Of a stretch of DNA of 64,000 nt, positions 44,880 through 55,822 are shown piece by piece. The notes under the pieces were generated by a model, which worked only from the letters and a program-made list of their open reading frames with translations, was not told the origin of the DNA and did not search any database. Location: positions 930,001 through 994,000 of the forward strand of contig JAGKQI010000052.1 of the NCBI GenBank assembly GCA_018806915.1, given 5' to 3'. Origin of the DNA: Phytophthora colocasiae (Eukaryota; Oomycota; Peronosporomycetes; Peronosporales; Peronosporaceae). The number at the start of each line of letters is the position of its first letter. Positions within the stretch are counted from its first letter, which is position 1. The position numbers and the translations under genes are program-made.

Positions 44880-45701
44880 ATTGTCCGCCATGACGGAAGT
44901 ACCGCAAGCCCGAGACTCGAGCCCAAGACGACGCCGGCGCTCAGTGATAAGCAGGCGATTCGACGTGAACAGTGCCGAGCGAACCAAGCGCGATACCGAA
45001 ACAAGCAGTTGAACAGAAAACGCGAGCTGCAACAGCAAAACCAGCGACTGGAAGAGGAGATTCAAGGCTTGAAAATCAAACGACGAAGTATCCGATTCGA
45101 ACGAAGAACCAACCAGAGTCCGTGGACGATTATTGGAGAAGTTTTCCGTCTCCTTGAAGACGGGTTTCAATCTCCCTGGCGGTTAGCAAGTACGGAAGAG
45201 ATGTTGAAACACACTGACACTCGAAAGAGTCTTGAATTCCTGCAGAAATCGTTCGTACACGATGTAGCTATGGGTGAATTACAGGGGATTAATACTCTCA
45301 TGGACCAATGGAGACGCTATTCGCTGTATTTCGAGGAACCTCATCTCGAGCTCAAGCGAGTTGAGAGTGTGACTGCTTGTGTTGTGTCGGCTGTTGCCAC
45401 GCTTAGTGTTACCATCACGGAGTTCACGGTACGATGTGTCCTCCCTCATCTCACAGTACCGAAAGGAGGGAAAGGGAAAGCAGCTATCAACAAAAAGCTC
45501 TTGGGTCAACGTATCGATTGTAGTTGTACAATGACATTCCTTTTCGACGAAGGAAATGGTCGAGTTATTCGGATCGTACCCACTATCGATTGGATTTCTC
45601 CCATGCTTCGACTTCTTGGGAAGCTCAAGGACGTGTCGATCACGCTAGGACAAGCTTTAGTGACGTCTGAGTGTATATTAGGCGAACTACCTGAGCAGTA
45701 G
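44778..45701 (+). CDS. Oomycete bZIP transcription factor, 5' end replaced by transposon
   Basis: 307-codon open frame whose first 34 codons (44778-44879) lie inside Harbinger copy 1; host sequence starts at 44880 (IVRHDGSTASPR...). The basic region RREQCRANQARYRNKQ (about residues 62-77) is followed by a leucine-zipper-like helix (LQQQNQRLEEEIQGLK). The usual DNA-contact Asn of N-x7-R is Cys here (C-x7-R), a substitution known in oomycete bZIPs. The C-terminal 200 residues are the conserved but uncharacterised part of this group. The original N-terminus may be MKVSELVTPSTT... at 42875, left of the transposon; joining the flanks leaves it one base out of frame. Convergent with GH140-1, 45 bp apart. 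Confidence 0.78.
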   Translation: MPSFKHNRADLERQALNLQQLTNHRNDQILTSRTIVRHDGSTASPRLEPKTTPALSDKQAIRREQCRANQARYRNKQLNRKRELQQQNQRLEEEIQGLKIKRRSIRFERRTNQSPWTIIGEVFRLLEDGFQSPWRLASTEEMLKHTDTRKSLEFLQKSFVHDVAMGELQGINTLMDQWRRYSLYFEEPHLELKRVESVTACVVSAVATLSVTITEFTVRCVLPHLTVPKGGKGKAAINKKLLGQRIDCSCTMTFLFDEGNGRVIRIVPTIDWISPMLRLLGKLKDVSITLGQALVTSECILGELPEQ

Positions 45702-46130
45702 ATTGCTTTTTTTATTTGTTATTAACACGAACATACTAGGTATACCTTAAAACTCGAGCACAAGAAGCCAATCGTTATCAACACCGCCACGTGACGGCGG
45801 AGTGAAGTCCACACGTGTACCATTACCGGTAGCAGGAACGGTGATGGTAGAGTTCGCGTAGTACAGACCGTCGCGAGAGCGAGCTTCTCCCGAGCGTTCG
45901 ACACCGTTGCCTAGTTTCAGGCTGAACGAGTCGCCGTGCCCCGTGTACACAAAGTAGTGGTCCCGGGTTTCTGAAGCCAGGACAGAGATGTATCTGGTGC
46001 CTTCGAAAGCGTTCACTGCCGTGTCCAAATATTCACTGGGGCTTCCAAGAAGTTGGCGAGCAGGTTCCAACTGTTCCAGAGCTTCAGTCGAGAAATTTTG
46101 AAGTGGTTTCGTGACAAATTGGATCTGAGT

Positions 46131-47986
46131 AGTCCTCCAAAACAGATATCGATCACTACAGCACTAGCTGCTTCTCTGTCGATGTCTCATGTGCGACATG
46201 GCTAGATACTCAATTTTTGCCCAATAGCTTGCCAATATTGAAGCATGGGCTTTGCTGAGCAATTGCGGTCTACTGTGTAATCAACCACCTCGCGGCTGGT
46301 TTGGCAGTCTTTCAGCAGGCAGCTCGGCTTATTGATGGGTCTCTATAGCTAATTGTTGAAAATCTCATCTCGCAAAGAATACTCATGCCTCGCTCCGTTT
46401 CAAACTGCCGCTCCGCTTCCTCATCAGCCCGTTCTGCTTCCCGGACGTCTTCATCGAGCCCCACGCCCAATGCTACTGCTTCATCGGACCTGAACCGTAC
46501 TCGACGTGGCATTTTGTACCTCTTAGAGGAGCAGGATCGCCGTGAGAGGAAACGCGCTCGCGCTCATGAGGTTTCGTTGCCTGACAGCGATTATGAGGAA
46601 GATGCTGACCATCCTATCATGGATCGCATAGAAGAAATCAATGCGGGAACGTGTTAAAGCTCTCTAACTTCACTATCAACGAAATTTCGAGGCTGTGGAG
46701 CTGTGTGAGCGGGCTTCATGGCGACAAGGTGGAATGTGGGGAAGGGCAACAAGCACAAGGAGACTGGCATTGACATTCTTTTCATGTGCTTGTGTGTGTT
46801 GAAGAACGCCGGACGTTGGGACGTGTTGGCATCCACGTTCAACATCAAGGCTCCTGCTTTTCAGAACAAGATCACAACCTTCTTGGAGCTTTTATCTCCG
46901 TATCTGTACAAGATCTTCGTCGATCACGCCGAGCGTGATCGACCGATGAGAAAGGAGGTATTAGCTGGGCATGCATTTGAGCACTATCCTACGGCTCGCT
47001 ATGCTGTGGACGTGACTTTCCAGCAAGCCAACAAGCCGGGGGGTACTCAGCCAGAGCGGGCCGCCTATTACAGTGCAAAACATAAGCTCCATGGCTACAA
47101 GACAGAGGTCTCTGTCATTCCTACCGGACTCGCTATCAATTGCTCGCGCCACTTCAAAGGCTCTCAAGCTGACATCACCATCTTTCGCAAGAATAAGGCG
47201 TTCCATGTAGCGGCATCTACAAAGGCTGAAACAGATGACACCATGCCGGACGAAGGTCCCCTGCTTGATAAATACCCGGGCTCGTGGATCATACTTGCTG
47301 ACAAAGGCTACCAAGGACTAGCAGACGAGATGCGCGTGGTTATTCCCTATCGTCGCCGCCCTACAGCTCCGTTGACGTTTCTCGAGGAGGATGTGAACAA
47401 AGAGATCTCCTCGGACCGTGTCATCGTTGAGAACTATTTTGGCAGACTTTGTACGTTGTGGGCTATCTGTTCGGACAAATTTCGTTGGAAAGAAGAAAAG
47501 TACGAGATGTACTTCAGAGCATGCGTGGCGTTAACTAACCTTCACGTTGGAGTTCACCCTCTTCGGGCGCAGGACGGAGATCACTATCGAGACTATCTCA
47601 GTCGATTGGTGATGATCGGGAGGAGTTCCTCGTCAAGGCGTCTTGAGTCAAACCGTCGGGCAAGGAGGCGCCGTCAGCTTCGCGTCGAGACCGGCACTGT
47701 AGACGTCAATAGCGATAGTAGTGAAGAAACGCAGATGAGCGCAGAGTACTGATATTAGTGATATGCTGTGAAGCAATTGTTTAAATGCCGTTCTTCTGCT
47801 TAGTTCACGACCCACACACGCAGAACCTCAAGTTCCTCGTGATTTGTGGCGGGTCCTATCAAAGCAAAGATCCCGCAAGCGTGAATGCCTTCTTTCAAGC
47901 ATAATAGGGCGGACTTGGAGAGACAGGCCCTAAATCTGCAGCAGTTGACTAACCATAGAAATGATCAGATTCTAACCTCGAGGACT
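46131..47986 (+). mobile_element. Harbinger-like DNA transposon, copy 2 (inserted in GH140-1)
   Basis: 1856 bp, almost identical to 43024-44879, with the same AGTCCTC...GAGGACT ends and a target-site duplication AGT (46128-46130, 47987-47989). It is inserted antisense to the glycosidase gene between EGAT and QIQFV. The only differences I found are a lost G at about 46645 and a gained G at about 46711. Confidence 0.95.
46385..47752 (+). pseudogene. Harbinger-like DDE_4 transposase, copy 2 (frame broken)
   Basis: Same gene as 43278-44645. A missing G in a G run at about 46645 shifts the frame into a stop at 46657. An extra G at about 46711 restores it. The frame is open again from 46718 to 47752 with all three catalytic acidic residues. 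Both changes are in G homopolymers and cancel out, a pattern suspicious of base-calling error. If real, the first 114 residues are separated from the catalytic domain. Confidence 0.85.
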
Positions 47987-49204
47987 AGTGGCTCCTTCGA
48001 AGAGGATATCCTTGCGCCAAGAACCTGACGCGTTTTGACTCGCGGCAGGGGAGTAATAGTCGCTTTCACGGAGAAGATCAGCTGCAGGTTCATACATCTG
48101 CCACACGCTGTTCGCTCCGTACGTGAAACCGGCGGCACCGCCGTAAACGCCGGCGTACAGACCAGTACGGACCTCTGAGGAGTTCCAGATAGGAAACGTC
48201 GTTTTGAAGTTGTAGTGAGCGCCTTCGTAGTGGTTTTCAAAGTCGATTACAGGACCAGTGAAGCCATCACGCATGGTAGCAATGAGGTTGTAGTTCTTGG
48301 TCGAATCCCACGTCGTGTACGGTGTGAAACCACCCAAAGCTGCGGGAACGGCGTGACCAGACTGTGCGCCGTTAATGGAGACACGATACTCCTCTGTCGG
48401 CAACATCCAGTGCGCGTAGGCTTCAGGTGTATTCTCAGGTCGAGAGATCCATCCAGCAGTAGGATGGAAGAGAATCACCGGCTCATAGCCTTGCGCCGTC
48501 TCGGCGTCTTGGACACCGGAGTACATGCTCGTCCAGATATCCGTCGTGTTCTCAATAGGTCCCAACAGGGTCGCAGGGTCCACGTTCGGGTCCGTTGCGT
48601 ACGTCCCCATGGCAGCACTTGTGTTCCGTGGCCAGAGACAATCGGAGTCCCCACCGAGGATCTTCGGAAGACCGGGATAACGATCACCGAGATACTTGCC
48701 CCATTCGTAAGCAGTAGACTCGTTGAAGATCGACGTCTCGTCCCCGTGCCAACCGCCATTGATCCAGCGGCCCCACGCCGGAACGAGAGCAACTAGAAGC
48801 CCGTAACTAGCAGCTAAGTCCACCGTCCAGTCAATGAGCTGGAAGTACGCGTCGTTCGGTTGCGTTGTGTCCGAGTTGTTGTATGGGAGGTCCCCATAGA
48901 AATTGGCACGCGTGGTGCCGTTCAACTCCGCGATGACGACCGTCTGGATAACGTTGAAGCCTTGTTCAGCACGTGTCTTCAGGTACAGGTCGATGGACGT
49001 TTTGTTCAGCTTGTGCGTGAGTTCCCACGCTGTGTCGGCCTGCCAGAAGAAAGGATCGTTTGACGCAGTGCGCGTGAGGTACCGTCCGTACCGAGGCGCA
49101 GAAATGACGAGATCTTTCCAAGACGGATCAGCTGCCGTCGTGAGACTTGCAAGCGACAGTAAACCGGTGACCGCAGCTTGGATCTTCATAGTTGTAGACG
49201 GAGG

Positions 49205-49221
49205 AGAATTGGAAAATGACC
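49205..49221 (-). promoter_or_regulatory. Oomycete initiator-like element of GH140-1
   Basis: On the minus strand GGTCATTTTCCAATTCT, 16-32 bp before the ATG. It differs at only about two positions from the oomycete initiator consensus GCTCATTYYNCAWTTTT. A weaker match precedes GH140-2 (about 51144-51160). Confidence 0.6.
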
Positions 49222-49424
49222 AAAGCCTTTGGGACCTCCCGGGCCCCGGGAAGCGAGGTAACAAAAGCGCAGGATTTGCTCTTGCACTGCATCGACGGCG
49301 CGAATGCTCTTGTTGAAGTGATGACAGCTGACGACGATAAAGAGGCGACTTCAACGCGGAAGCTCCTATCTCATTGAGATTCTCAAGGAATCAAGTGCTG
49401 TTCAACTCCTGGTATCAGCTCATG

Positions 49425-51108
49425 CTAACGGACATCGTGATGGCATCCTGCGACTGTCAAAAGTTTTTTTTTTTTTTTGGGGGGGGAGGTATTTTGTGTT
49501 ACTGTTCCTTCGAATAGACTTAGAAACTCGAGCACCAAAAGCCAATCGTTGTCAATACCACCAGTAGTCGGAGGGTAGAAGCCGACACGAGTGTTGTTAA
49601 CAGGGACAGTCACCGTCGAGCTCGCGTAGTGTTCTCCGTCACGAGGAGAAAGCCACACTGCACTACCAGAGCGAACAGCACCTAATCCATTGGCCAGATC
49701 AAGCGCGAACGAGCCACCGTGACCAGTGTACGCGTAGTAGCGATCACGAGTTTGTGAGGCGAGGATAGAGATGTAACGCGTGCCCTCGTACGTATTGACC
49801 GACTTGCCAGTGTGACCAGTAGGGCTTCTGAGGATCTCACGTGCAGGCTCGAGGGTCTCGAGAACAGCAATCGTGAGGTTCTGGAGCGGTTTAGTGACGT
49901 ACTGGATCTGCGTCGCGCCTTCGAAGTAGATGTCCTCACGCCACGAACCAGACGCGTTCTGGTTGATTTGAGCTGGATACCAGTCACTGTCACGAAGCAG
50001 ATCCGAGCGGGGTTCGTACATCTGCCACACACTGTTAGCGCCGTACGTGAAGCCCGACGCACCGCTGTACACGCCGTGGTACAGACCCGTACGGATGTAC
50101 GAGGCGTTCCAGATAGGACGCGATAGAACGAAGCTGTCGTGAGCGCCTTCGTAGTGGTTCTCCAGGTCGAGAACGGGGCCCGTGAACTTGTCACGCATCT
50201 CGTGGATGCACGCGTAGTTCTTGGTCGAGTCCCAACCGGCGATCGTCGTGAACTTGGACGTTGGGTCCGGCGTCGCGTGACCGGACTGCACCGCGTTGAT
50301 GGATACGCGATCCTCCTCGTTCGGCAGCATAACGTGGCCGTACGGATCGGGAGTCACCTCAGGCTTGACGATCCAGCTATTGGTCGGGTGGTACAGCACC
50401 AATGCGTCGCAACCATGCTGAATTTCCGAATCTTTTAGACCGTGCAGCATACTGGCCCACACCGATGACGTGTCTTCGATAGGGGCGAGAAGCGACGGCA
50501 AATCTTGGTCCGGGTCCTCTGCGTACGCGGCTTGTACTTCCGAGACGTTCCATGACCATAAAGCGTTTGAGTCACCGCCCAAGATCTTCGGAAGACCAGG
50601 GTACCGGTTACCGATGTACTGACCCCACTCGTACGCGCTCGACTCGTTGAAAATACGTTCCGTGCTGTGCCAGCCACCGTTCACGTACATTCCCCACGTC
50701 GGTACAAGAGCGATCAAGATGCCGTAACTCGCAGCCAGATCCACCGTCCAGTCTACCAGCTCGAAATACTCCTCATTCGGCTTCGACGGGTTCGAGTTGT
50801 TGAACGGCAAGTGACCGTAGAAGTTGGAACGCGTCGTACCGTTCAGTTCCGAGATCACAACAGTCTGGACGACGTTGTAGCCCTGTTCGGCACGCGTCTT
50901 GAGGTAGAAGTCGATGGACGTTTTGTTGAGACGGTGCATGAGCTCCCAGGCCGTGTAGAGACGGTTCTTCCGAGGCCGTGCGGTACAGGTATCGTCCGTA
51001 GTGTGGCGCGGAGATGGCGAGGTTGTGCCATGACGAGTCTTCGGCTAACACGGGGCTGACTAGACCAGCAAAGGAGAGGAGACCGGCTAGAGCGGCTTGG
51101 AGCTTCAT
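49425..51108 (-). pseudogene. GH140/DUF4038-type glycosidase 2, secreted (deletion and lost stop)
   Basis: Start MKLQAALAGLLSFAGLVSPV at 51108 with a signal peptide ending VLA. The frame breaks at about 50975: after RTASEEP the segment equivalent to FFWQAD of GH140-1 is missing, removing a conserved part of strand 1 and shifting the frame. From 50939 the gene is open through RAEQGYNVVQTVVISELNG, ILGGDSNALWSWN, VLDLENHYEGAHD and the C-terminal domain. After LLVLEF, where GH140-1 stops, one extra base removes the stop and the frame runs about 30 codons more, through a run of Lys codons, to 49425. Same family and orientation as genes 1 and 3. Confidence 0.82.
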
Positions 51109-51690
51109 CTTGGACAGGAGACTAGGAGAGTCGAAGTAAGTTGATGAATGGTGCTAATTTCTTTGCTTAGAGGATCGTTTCGATGGCATGAAGTGGTGAA
51201 ATCCGACTAACGAAGCTGTACGTGCTCTGCGTGAAGATATCAACAAGAATCCGGATCGAACGTCTCCGATACTGTTGGTAAGTAAGTCAACATAGTTTAC
51301 GAGCGAGAAAGACTGTGTGGCCAATCAAGAGACTGCCGCTCACATCCTTGCACGAATTGACCATCAACCGCTCGCAAACAGCGTGGCTAGCTAGACCAGC
51401 TCACATGTTCGCCAGTCGATAACGCAAAATGTGAAACCTCAACTTGAAGTCTTTTGGAACTGCAGAAATGCGTCCACGTAGATTTGGAGTCATCGAAAGT
51501 TCCGAGGTACATGTACGAGGGACTGCTTGTAAACGCTTCTGCAATCAAGCACTGTTTGCAAGAGGTGTGTGCAGTCTGGTTGCCGATAGCAGATTGACTC
51601 CAACTTTTATTTCTTTAAAAAAAAATTCAACTGGAAGTTTGCTGTGACTTTCGAGATAACCGATGCATCCCTAAGTTTTAAAATGGACAC
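51109..51690. other. Intergenic between GH140-2 and GH140-3
   Basis: Promoter region of GH140-2 (minus strand) and 3' flank of GH140-3. No gene recognised. Confidence 0.6.
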
Positions 51691-52113
51691 TTAGAACTCT
51701 ATCACCAACATCCAGTCGGCGTCGATTCCGCCAGTCGAAGGAGGGGTGAAGTCAATCGCAGTAGTATTACCACTCTCCGGGACGTTCACCGTCGAGTTGG
51801 CAGTGTACTGGCCGTCACGAGGAGAAAACCATCTAGAGGTACCAGAACGTGCGCCAGAGCCATTGTCAAGTTCCAGAGCGAACGAGTCACCGTGGCCAGT
51901 GTACGCGTAGTAGCGGTCACGAGTTTGTGAGGCGAGGATAGAGATGTAACGCGTGCCCTCGTACGTATTGACCGACTTGCCAGTGTGACCAGTAGGGCTT
52001 CTGAGGATCTCACGTGCAGGCTCGAGGGTCTCGAGAACAGCAATCGTGAGGTTCTGGAGCGGTTTAGTGACGTACTGGATCTGCGTCGCGCCTTCGAAGT
52101 AGATGTCCTCACG

Positions 52114-52194
52114 TTTCCAAGGATACAACTCAGTCGGTTTGGGGGCAAATGGACTTCATTGTCCTCGACCAGCCTTGAGTAAGGGCGTGGTGAG
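52114..52194 (-). repeat. DIRS split direct repeat B2
   Basis: 81 bp (TTTCCAAGGATACAACTCAG... on the plus strand), identical to 52349-52429. It forms the 3' end of the element; four bases (GCGG) separate it from A2. Confidence 0.92.
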
Positions 52195-52198
52195 GCGG

Positions 52199-52348
52199 GT
52201 TATCGGCAGACAGAAAACTGGAAAGTGAGCCTCCTGTAGACTCTCGGCGTTCTGTCCGTTGCTGACGTCCTGGGTTCTGATCCTAACTATACACTTGAAA
52301 CTCCTATCGATTGATCCGGAAAACGAAGCATCCTCCGGATGCTCACCA
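52199..52348 (-). repeat. DIRS split direct repeat A2
   Basis: 150 bp starting GTTATCGGCAGACAG on the plus strand, repeated at 57680-57829. Confidence 0.92.
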
Positions 52349-52429
52349 TTTCCAAGGATACAACTCAGTCGGTTTGGGGGCAAATGGACTTCATTGTCCT
52401 CGACCAGCCTTGAGTAAGGGCGTGGTGAG
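52349..52429 (-). repeat. DIRS split direct repeat B1
   Basis: 81 bp, identical to 52114-52194; it adjoins A2 directly. Confidence 0.92.
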
Positions 52430-52460
52430 CGGCCCCCAAAAGTAATGTGCTCTCGAGTCC

Positions 52461-53459
52461 TTACGAATGAGCCTGTCGAGTGTGAGCGCCTACCATCCGT
52501 CGCGAGAGTGTCGAGGTTGAGATGGCCGATTGCGTTGGGTACTGCTCAAAACAGTTCGATATCCAGCGACCCAGGGGTTTGATAGCCGTACTGCTCGCTT
52601 GGCCGCTCAGCAGGGCTGTCGCGCCACCAATCCGGACTGAATGTGTCGAGTAGTTGGCATCTGGTACACCGATGCTCTTTGCTGTGGTCTTGAATGCCTT
52701 GGCCATCGTTGCTGCTGTTAAGTTGCCGCAAAGGTACTGGCCTTTGTACGCAGCCTTCTTCCTGGCAATGTTGAGGTGTTTGACCGCGATGACTGGACAT
52801 ATAACTGGATCACCTGAGGCGTGCATTGTGCGCCACGCACTCCGCCCAAATTGGTCGTTCTTGGCTCCCTCAAGACCAATCGTGACCGATGTTGCTTTTG
52901 ATTCTGGTGTTGGTTTCCCTTCCGCGTCCGAGAAAAATACGTTCTGATGTTTGAGGCAGTAGAAGTGTCTGACCTGTCCAATCCGAAGATACTCTGATCT
53001 CCGCAGAAGGAAGAAGAATCCTACCAATACACTGCCCCACAGAAGGCGATGCTGAGGCTGCTGAAGGTCCAGTCGGTGATACAGTAGTCGCAGGAAAGCT
53101 GGTGTAATTGGTTGGAGCTTGTGAACTGGCGGTGATAAGCGCTTAATACCTTGGAGAAGTACCGTGAAGTCGGGTGATGCAGTGAGGTCGATTCCAATGT
53201 AGCTCTTGTGGTACCACCGGATGCTGGCCAGCTTGAGTTTGATAGTCCCAAACGTATTTCCTTGTCGAGCCTTGTTCCATCCATACTTCCAACAGTAGAC
53301 AGCAAAGCACCCAAGTTTCTTGTTCGCCGCGCGGCCTGGTTCCGTAATCCATGGTGACCACCCTAGTTGGTGTGAGAATGCGCACCATTGCTGCCAATGT
53401 GTTGAGTATTTTCCGGAAGTTGAACCTGCGAGAGCATGTCCGCAGAGCACGTCTCCCAA
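52461..53459 (-). CDS. DIRS tyrosine recombinase
   Basis: 332 residues from 53459, open. The N-terminal core-binding part (GSTSGKYSTHWQQWCAFSHQ) is followed by the catalytic domain: FFFLLRRSEYLRIGQ (first Arg), YSTHSVRIGGATALL (HxxR) and LGRWISNCFEQYPT, whose Tyr is the likely nucleophile. In DIRS elements this enzyme recombines the circular cDNA into the target, replacing an integrase. All expected catalytic residues appear present, so this part may still work. The protein may begin upstream, because the RNase H region precedes it in shifted frames. Confidence 0.85.
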   Translation of the reverse strand: MGDVLCGHALAGSTSGKYSTHWQQWCAFSHQLGWSPWITEPGRAANKKLGCFAVYCWKYGWNKARQGNTFGTIKLKLASIRWYHKSYIGIDLTASPDFTVLLQGIKRLSPPVHKLQPITPAFLRLLYHRLDLQQPQHRLLWGSVLVGFFFLLRRSEYLRIGQVRHFYCLKHQNVFFSDAEGKPTPESKATSVTIGLEGAKNDQFGRSAWRTMHASGDPVICPVIAVKHLNIARKKAAYKGQYLCGNLTAATMAKAFKTTAKSIGVPDANYSTHSVRIGGATALLSGQASSTAIKPLGRWISNCFEQYPTQSAISTSTLSRRMVGAHTRQAHS

Positions 53460-53519
53460 AGACTCAAGAGATCGTCGAACGGCGGAAGAATATGTATCTG
53501 TGTCCAGGAATTGGATAAG

Positions 53520-55303
53520 TTAGTCCACAGAGTGTATATGAATGATCTGCGCTCCAAGCCCTGGATCCAGCGTCCGCCATCGTATTGTTGTCCCCTGGTA
53601 TGTGTGCTGCAGAACATGAGAATGAGTGTTGGAATTCTGCCAAGGAAATGAGCCTGTTGTAAGCTCAATGCTTGCTATTGGATGTTGACTTGCACGTTTT
53701 TCCAGCCAAGCAACTGCACTGGTATTGTCGATCCACATTCGGACGTGAGTTTTGTCACGCCCTGTTGATGTCCACCTTGGACCCCAATGGAGTACTGCGA
53801 GGGTAGGCCCCATCAGTTCGCGGACATTGATCGAATTGTGTGTTTTCGTGGCGGCAAATGTTTGTTTTACCGCTTTGCTGAATTGTACGTGAACTGCTTG
53901 AGCTGTGGTTCCAGTACGCAGACACCAGTGTCGGAAGCGTCCATGAAGACGTGGCGCGACGGTGGCAGAAGCTGTGCGAAGTGTTCCACTGGAATGGAGT
54001 TAAATATCTTCACTTGAGCAAGTACGGCTAGATACCATATCAAATCTTCGCGGACGTCTTTGGGTAGTTGGCGGTGAATGTGAGGACGTGGAAATGTAGT
54101 CGCAAACACTTAGAGATTTTGATAGAATGCCCGGGCCGGCGGAAAGCATGTTGAAACGTAGCGAAGACTCCCTAATAATTTGTTGATGGCTGAGAGCGTG
54201 GATTCGTTGGTGTGGAGGAGTTCTTGAATGAGTAGTCGTGCTTTGGCAATTTTATCATCGGGAACCGCCACCGTTCCAGACACCGTATTCCACATCAAGC
54301 CGAGAGCCTTGAGCTCGGTTGACCATCCTGTGAATTTCTTTTCGTTTACGGCTGTGGGTCCCAGTGTCGCCATTGCCTTCCGCAGTGCCCAGTTTGCTTC
54401 CGCACACCGGGTTCCTGTGTCGATTTCGAGGCACGTGTGGTCGTCGCACCAATAATTCCCCACGAAGCAGGTCGAATCGAGCGGTGACAGAGATCGCTGT
54501 GGCCGTTGCTGCTGGTACAAGTAATTTATCAGTGATCCTGCTACCGCGTAAAACGCTGGAGATCCACACCAGCCAAATCCGCAGGCTAAGTCGATCACGA
54601 TGTACCCGTCAAACTGAAAACCGAACATGTGAACGTGGTCTGCTGCTACAGGAATGTGTCGAAATGCACCCGAAACATCGCCAAGCATTATCAAAATCAC
54701 ATGATCGGGAAATCGGGTTCGCAGCTCGAAAATCCGACGCGCAATGTCGCGAGGGGGGTTGTATGAAATCTCCCGAAATGTACTTCGATCAATAAAGTCG
54801 TTGACAGAGGCATCGGGTGGGTATGAGTAGTCATTGATGACCCGGATCGCTGCCAGTGATTGTGCTTTTTCTGTGACTCCGACCGGGCTGATGTAGATTT
54901 CAGGCCACTGATTCAGTAGATCTGCTTCCACGACGAGATAGCGTCCTTCTTGTTGGCCTTTGAAGATGTGATCTCGTACTTGCTGGCAATGGGCGGCTGA
55001 AATTTTATGGTTAAACGGTCGCGAGCGCTGCCTGGCTGGTCTGTTTGGTTTCCACGCGGGTATGACACCATGCCGAACGATTAAGTTCCACTGGGTGGTG
55101 AGCTGGTGGAGCTCCGGTCTGGTGGAGACGGTCAGTTCGAATAAATCCTTGTTCGGCCTGGGGTCGGTTCGTGTCTGATGCCGATAAACTCTCACAAACT
55201 GAGCCAGGTCTAAACCAGAGCGTCGTGCTACTCTGGATACTGCACTGATACGCTGTTTGTCAAGTTCTCCATGTTGCACAGCGTTTGTGTTCGGTAACTG
55301 CAC
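53520..55303 (-). pseudogene. DIRS reverse transcriptase and RNase H (broken)
   Basis: Open from 55303 to an in-frame TAA at 54110-54112, then the same frame continues to 53867 and resumes in another frame (53813-53520). The RT shows LIMLGDVSGAFRHIPVAADH (catalytic Asp), IDLACGFGWCGSPAFYAVAG and NYWCDDHTCLEID (DD pair). The DIRS-type connection SAINKLLGSLRYVS follows. RNase H motifs are HVFMDASDTGVCV and RMWIDNTSAVAWLEKR. One nonsense change and one frameshift inactivate it. The Gln/Ser-rich repeat at 55455-55672 lies just upstream in the same reading direction. Confidence 0.85.
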
Positions 55304-55454
55304 GCCGTAGCGTTCGGCGAATTGGCGAAAGGCCTCGTCTCGCTCTGCTACTGAGGCTTGCCTTATGGCCGTCTGAGTCCGATTAAAACTGTCAAGTGCA
55401 TCCTTCCCTTGCTGGAGGAATAACGCATCTGCTGGTATTGCTGGCTGGACAGTC

Positions 55455-55672
55455 TGAATTGTATGTTCAAGAGCCTGTACTCCTGAAGTCTGAGTTGTAT
55501 TTTCAAGAGCCTGTACTCCTGAAATCTGAGTTGAATTTTCAAGAGCCTGTGCTCCTGAAGTCAGAGTTGTATTTTCAAGAGCCTGTACTCATGAAGTCTG
55601 AATTGAATTTTCAAGAGCATGTACTCCTGAAGTCTGAGTTGAATTTTCAAGAGCCTGTACTCCTGAAGTCTG
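55455..55672. repeat. 36-bp minisatellite within the DIRS element, about 6 units
   Basis: Unit TCAAGAGCCTGTACTCCTGA plus 16 bp, repeated about six times with substitutions. On the minus (element coding) strand it reads as a 12-residue repeat around SGVQALENST. It lies in the linker between gag and RT, so it is probably a spacer whose length can vary. Confidence 0.9.
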
Positions 55673-55822
55673 AGACGTAAGAGCCTGTACTCTCACGTTG
55701 TAGCGGTCTGCTTCGGAAGCATGTACTCCCGCTGTTGAGAACCGATACTGCCCACAACCGACATGTAGCGATGGCTGATTGATCTGTCGGTGACATACCG
55801 GATCTGGAGCAGCGGTTTGGCG

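Larger units (their letters stand above)
45747..49189 (-). pseudogene. GH140/DUF4038-type glycosidase 1, secreted, split by Harbinger copy 2
   Basis: Start MKIQAAVTGLLSLASLTTAA at 49189 with a signal peptide; coding runs to 47987, then a transposon, then 46127 to the stop at 45747. Without the insert and one AGT the frame is continuous, 527 residues. The (beta/alpha)8 DUF4038 domain shows ASNDPFFWQADTAWELTHKL, GFNVIQTVVIAELNG, ILGGDSDCLWPRN and VIDFENHYEGAHY (likely catalytic acidic residues). The C-terminal domain (TRYISVLASETRDHYFVYTG) matches the collagen-binding-like partner domain. Related GH140 enzymes release apiose from pectin rhamnogalacturonan II, so a cell-wall role is likely. Many N-x-S/T sites. 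The insertion truncates it after about 404 residues. Confidence 0.85.

Noticed and set aside
55396..55680. 94-codon plus-strand ORF with LLKSELNFQEPV repeats
   Set aside because: Antisense reading of the 36-bp repeat within the DIRS element, whose genes are on the minus strand.
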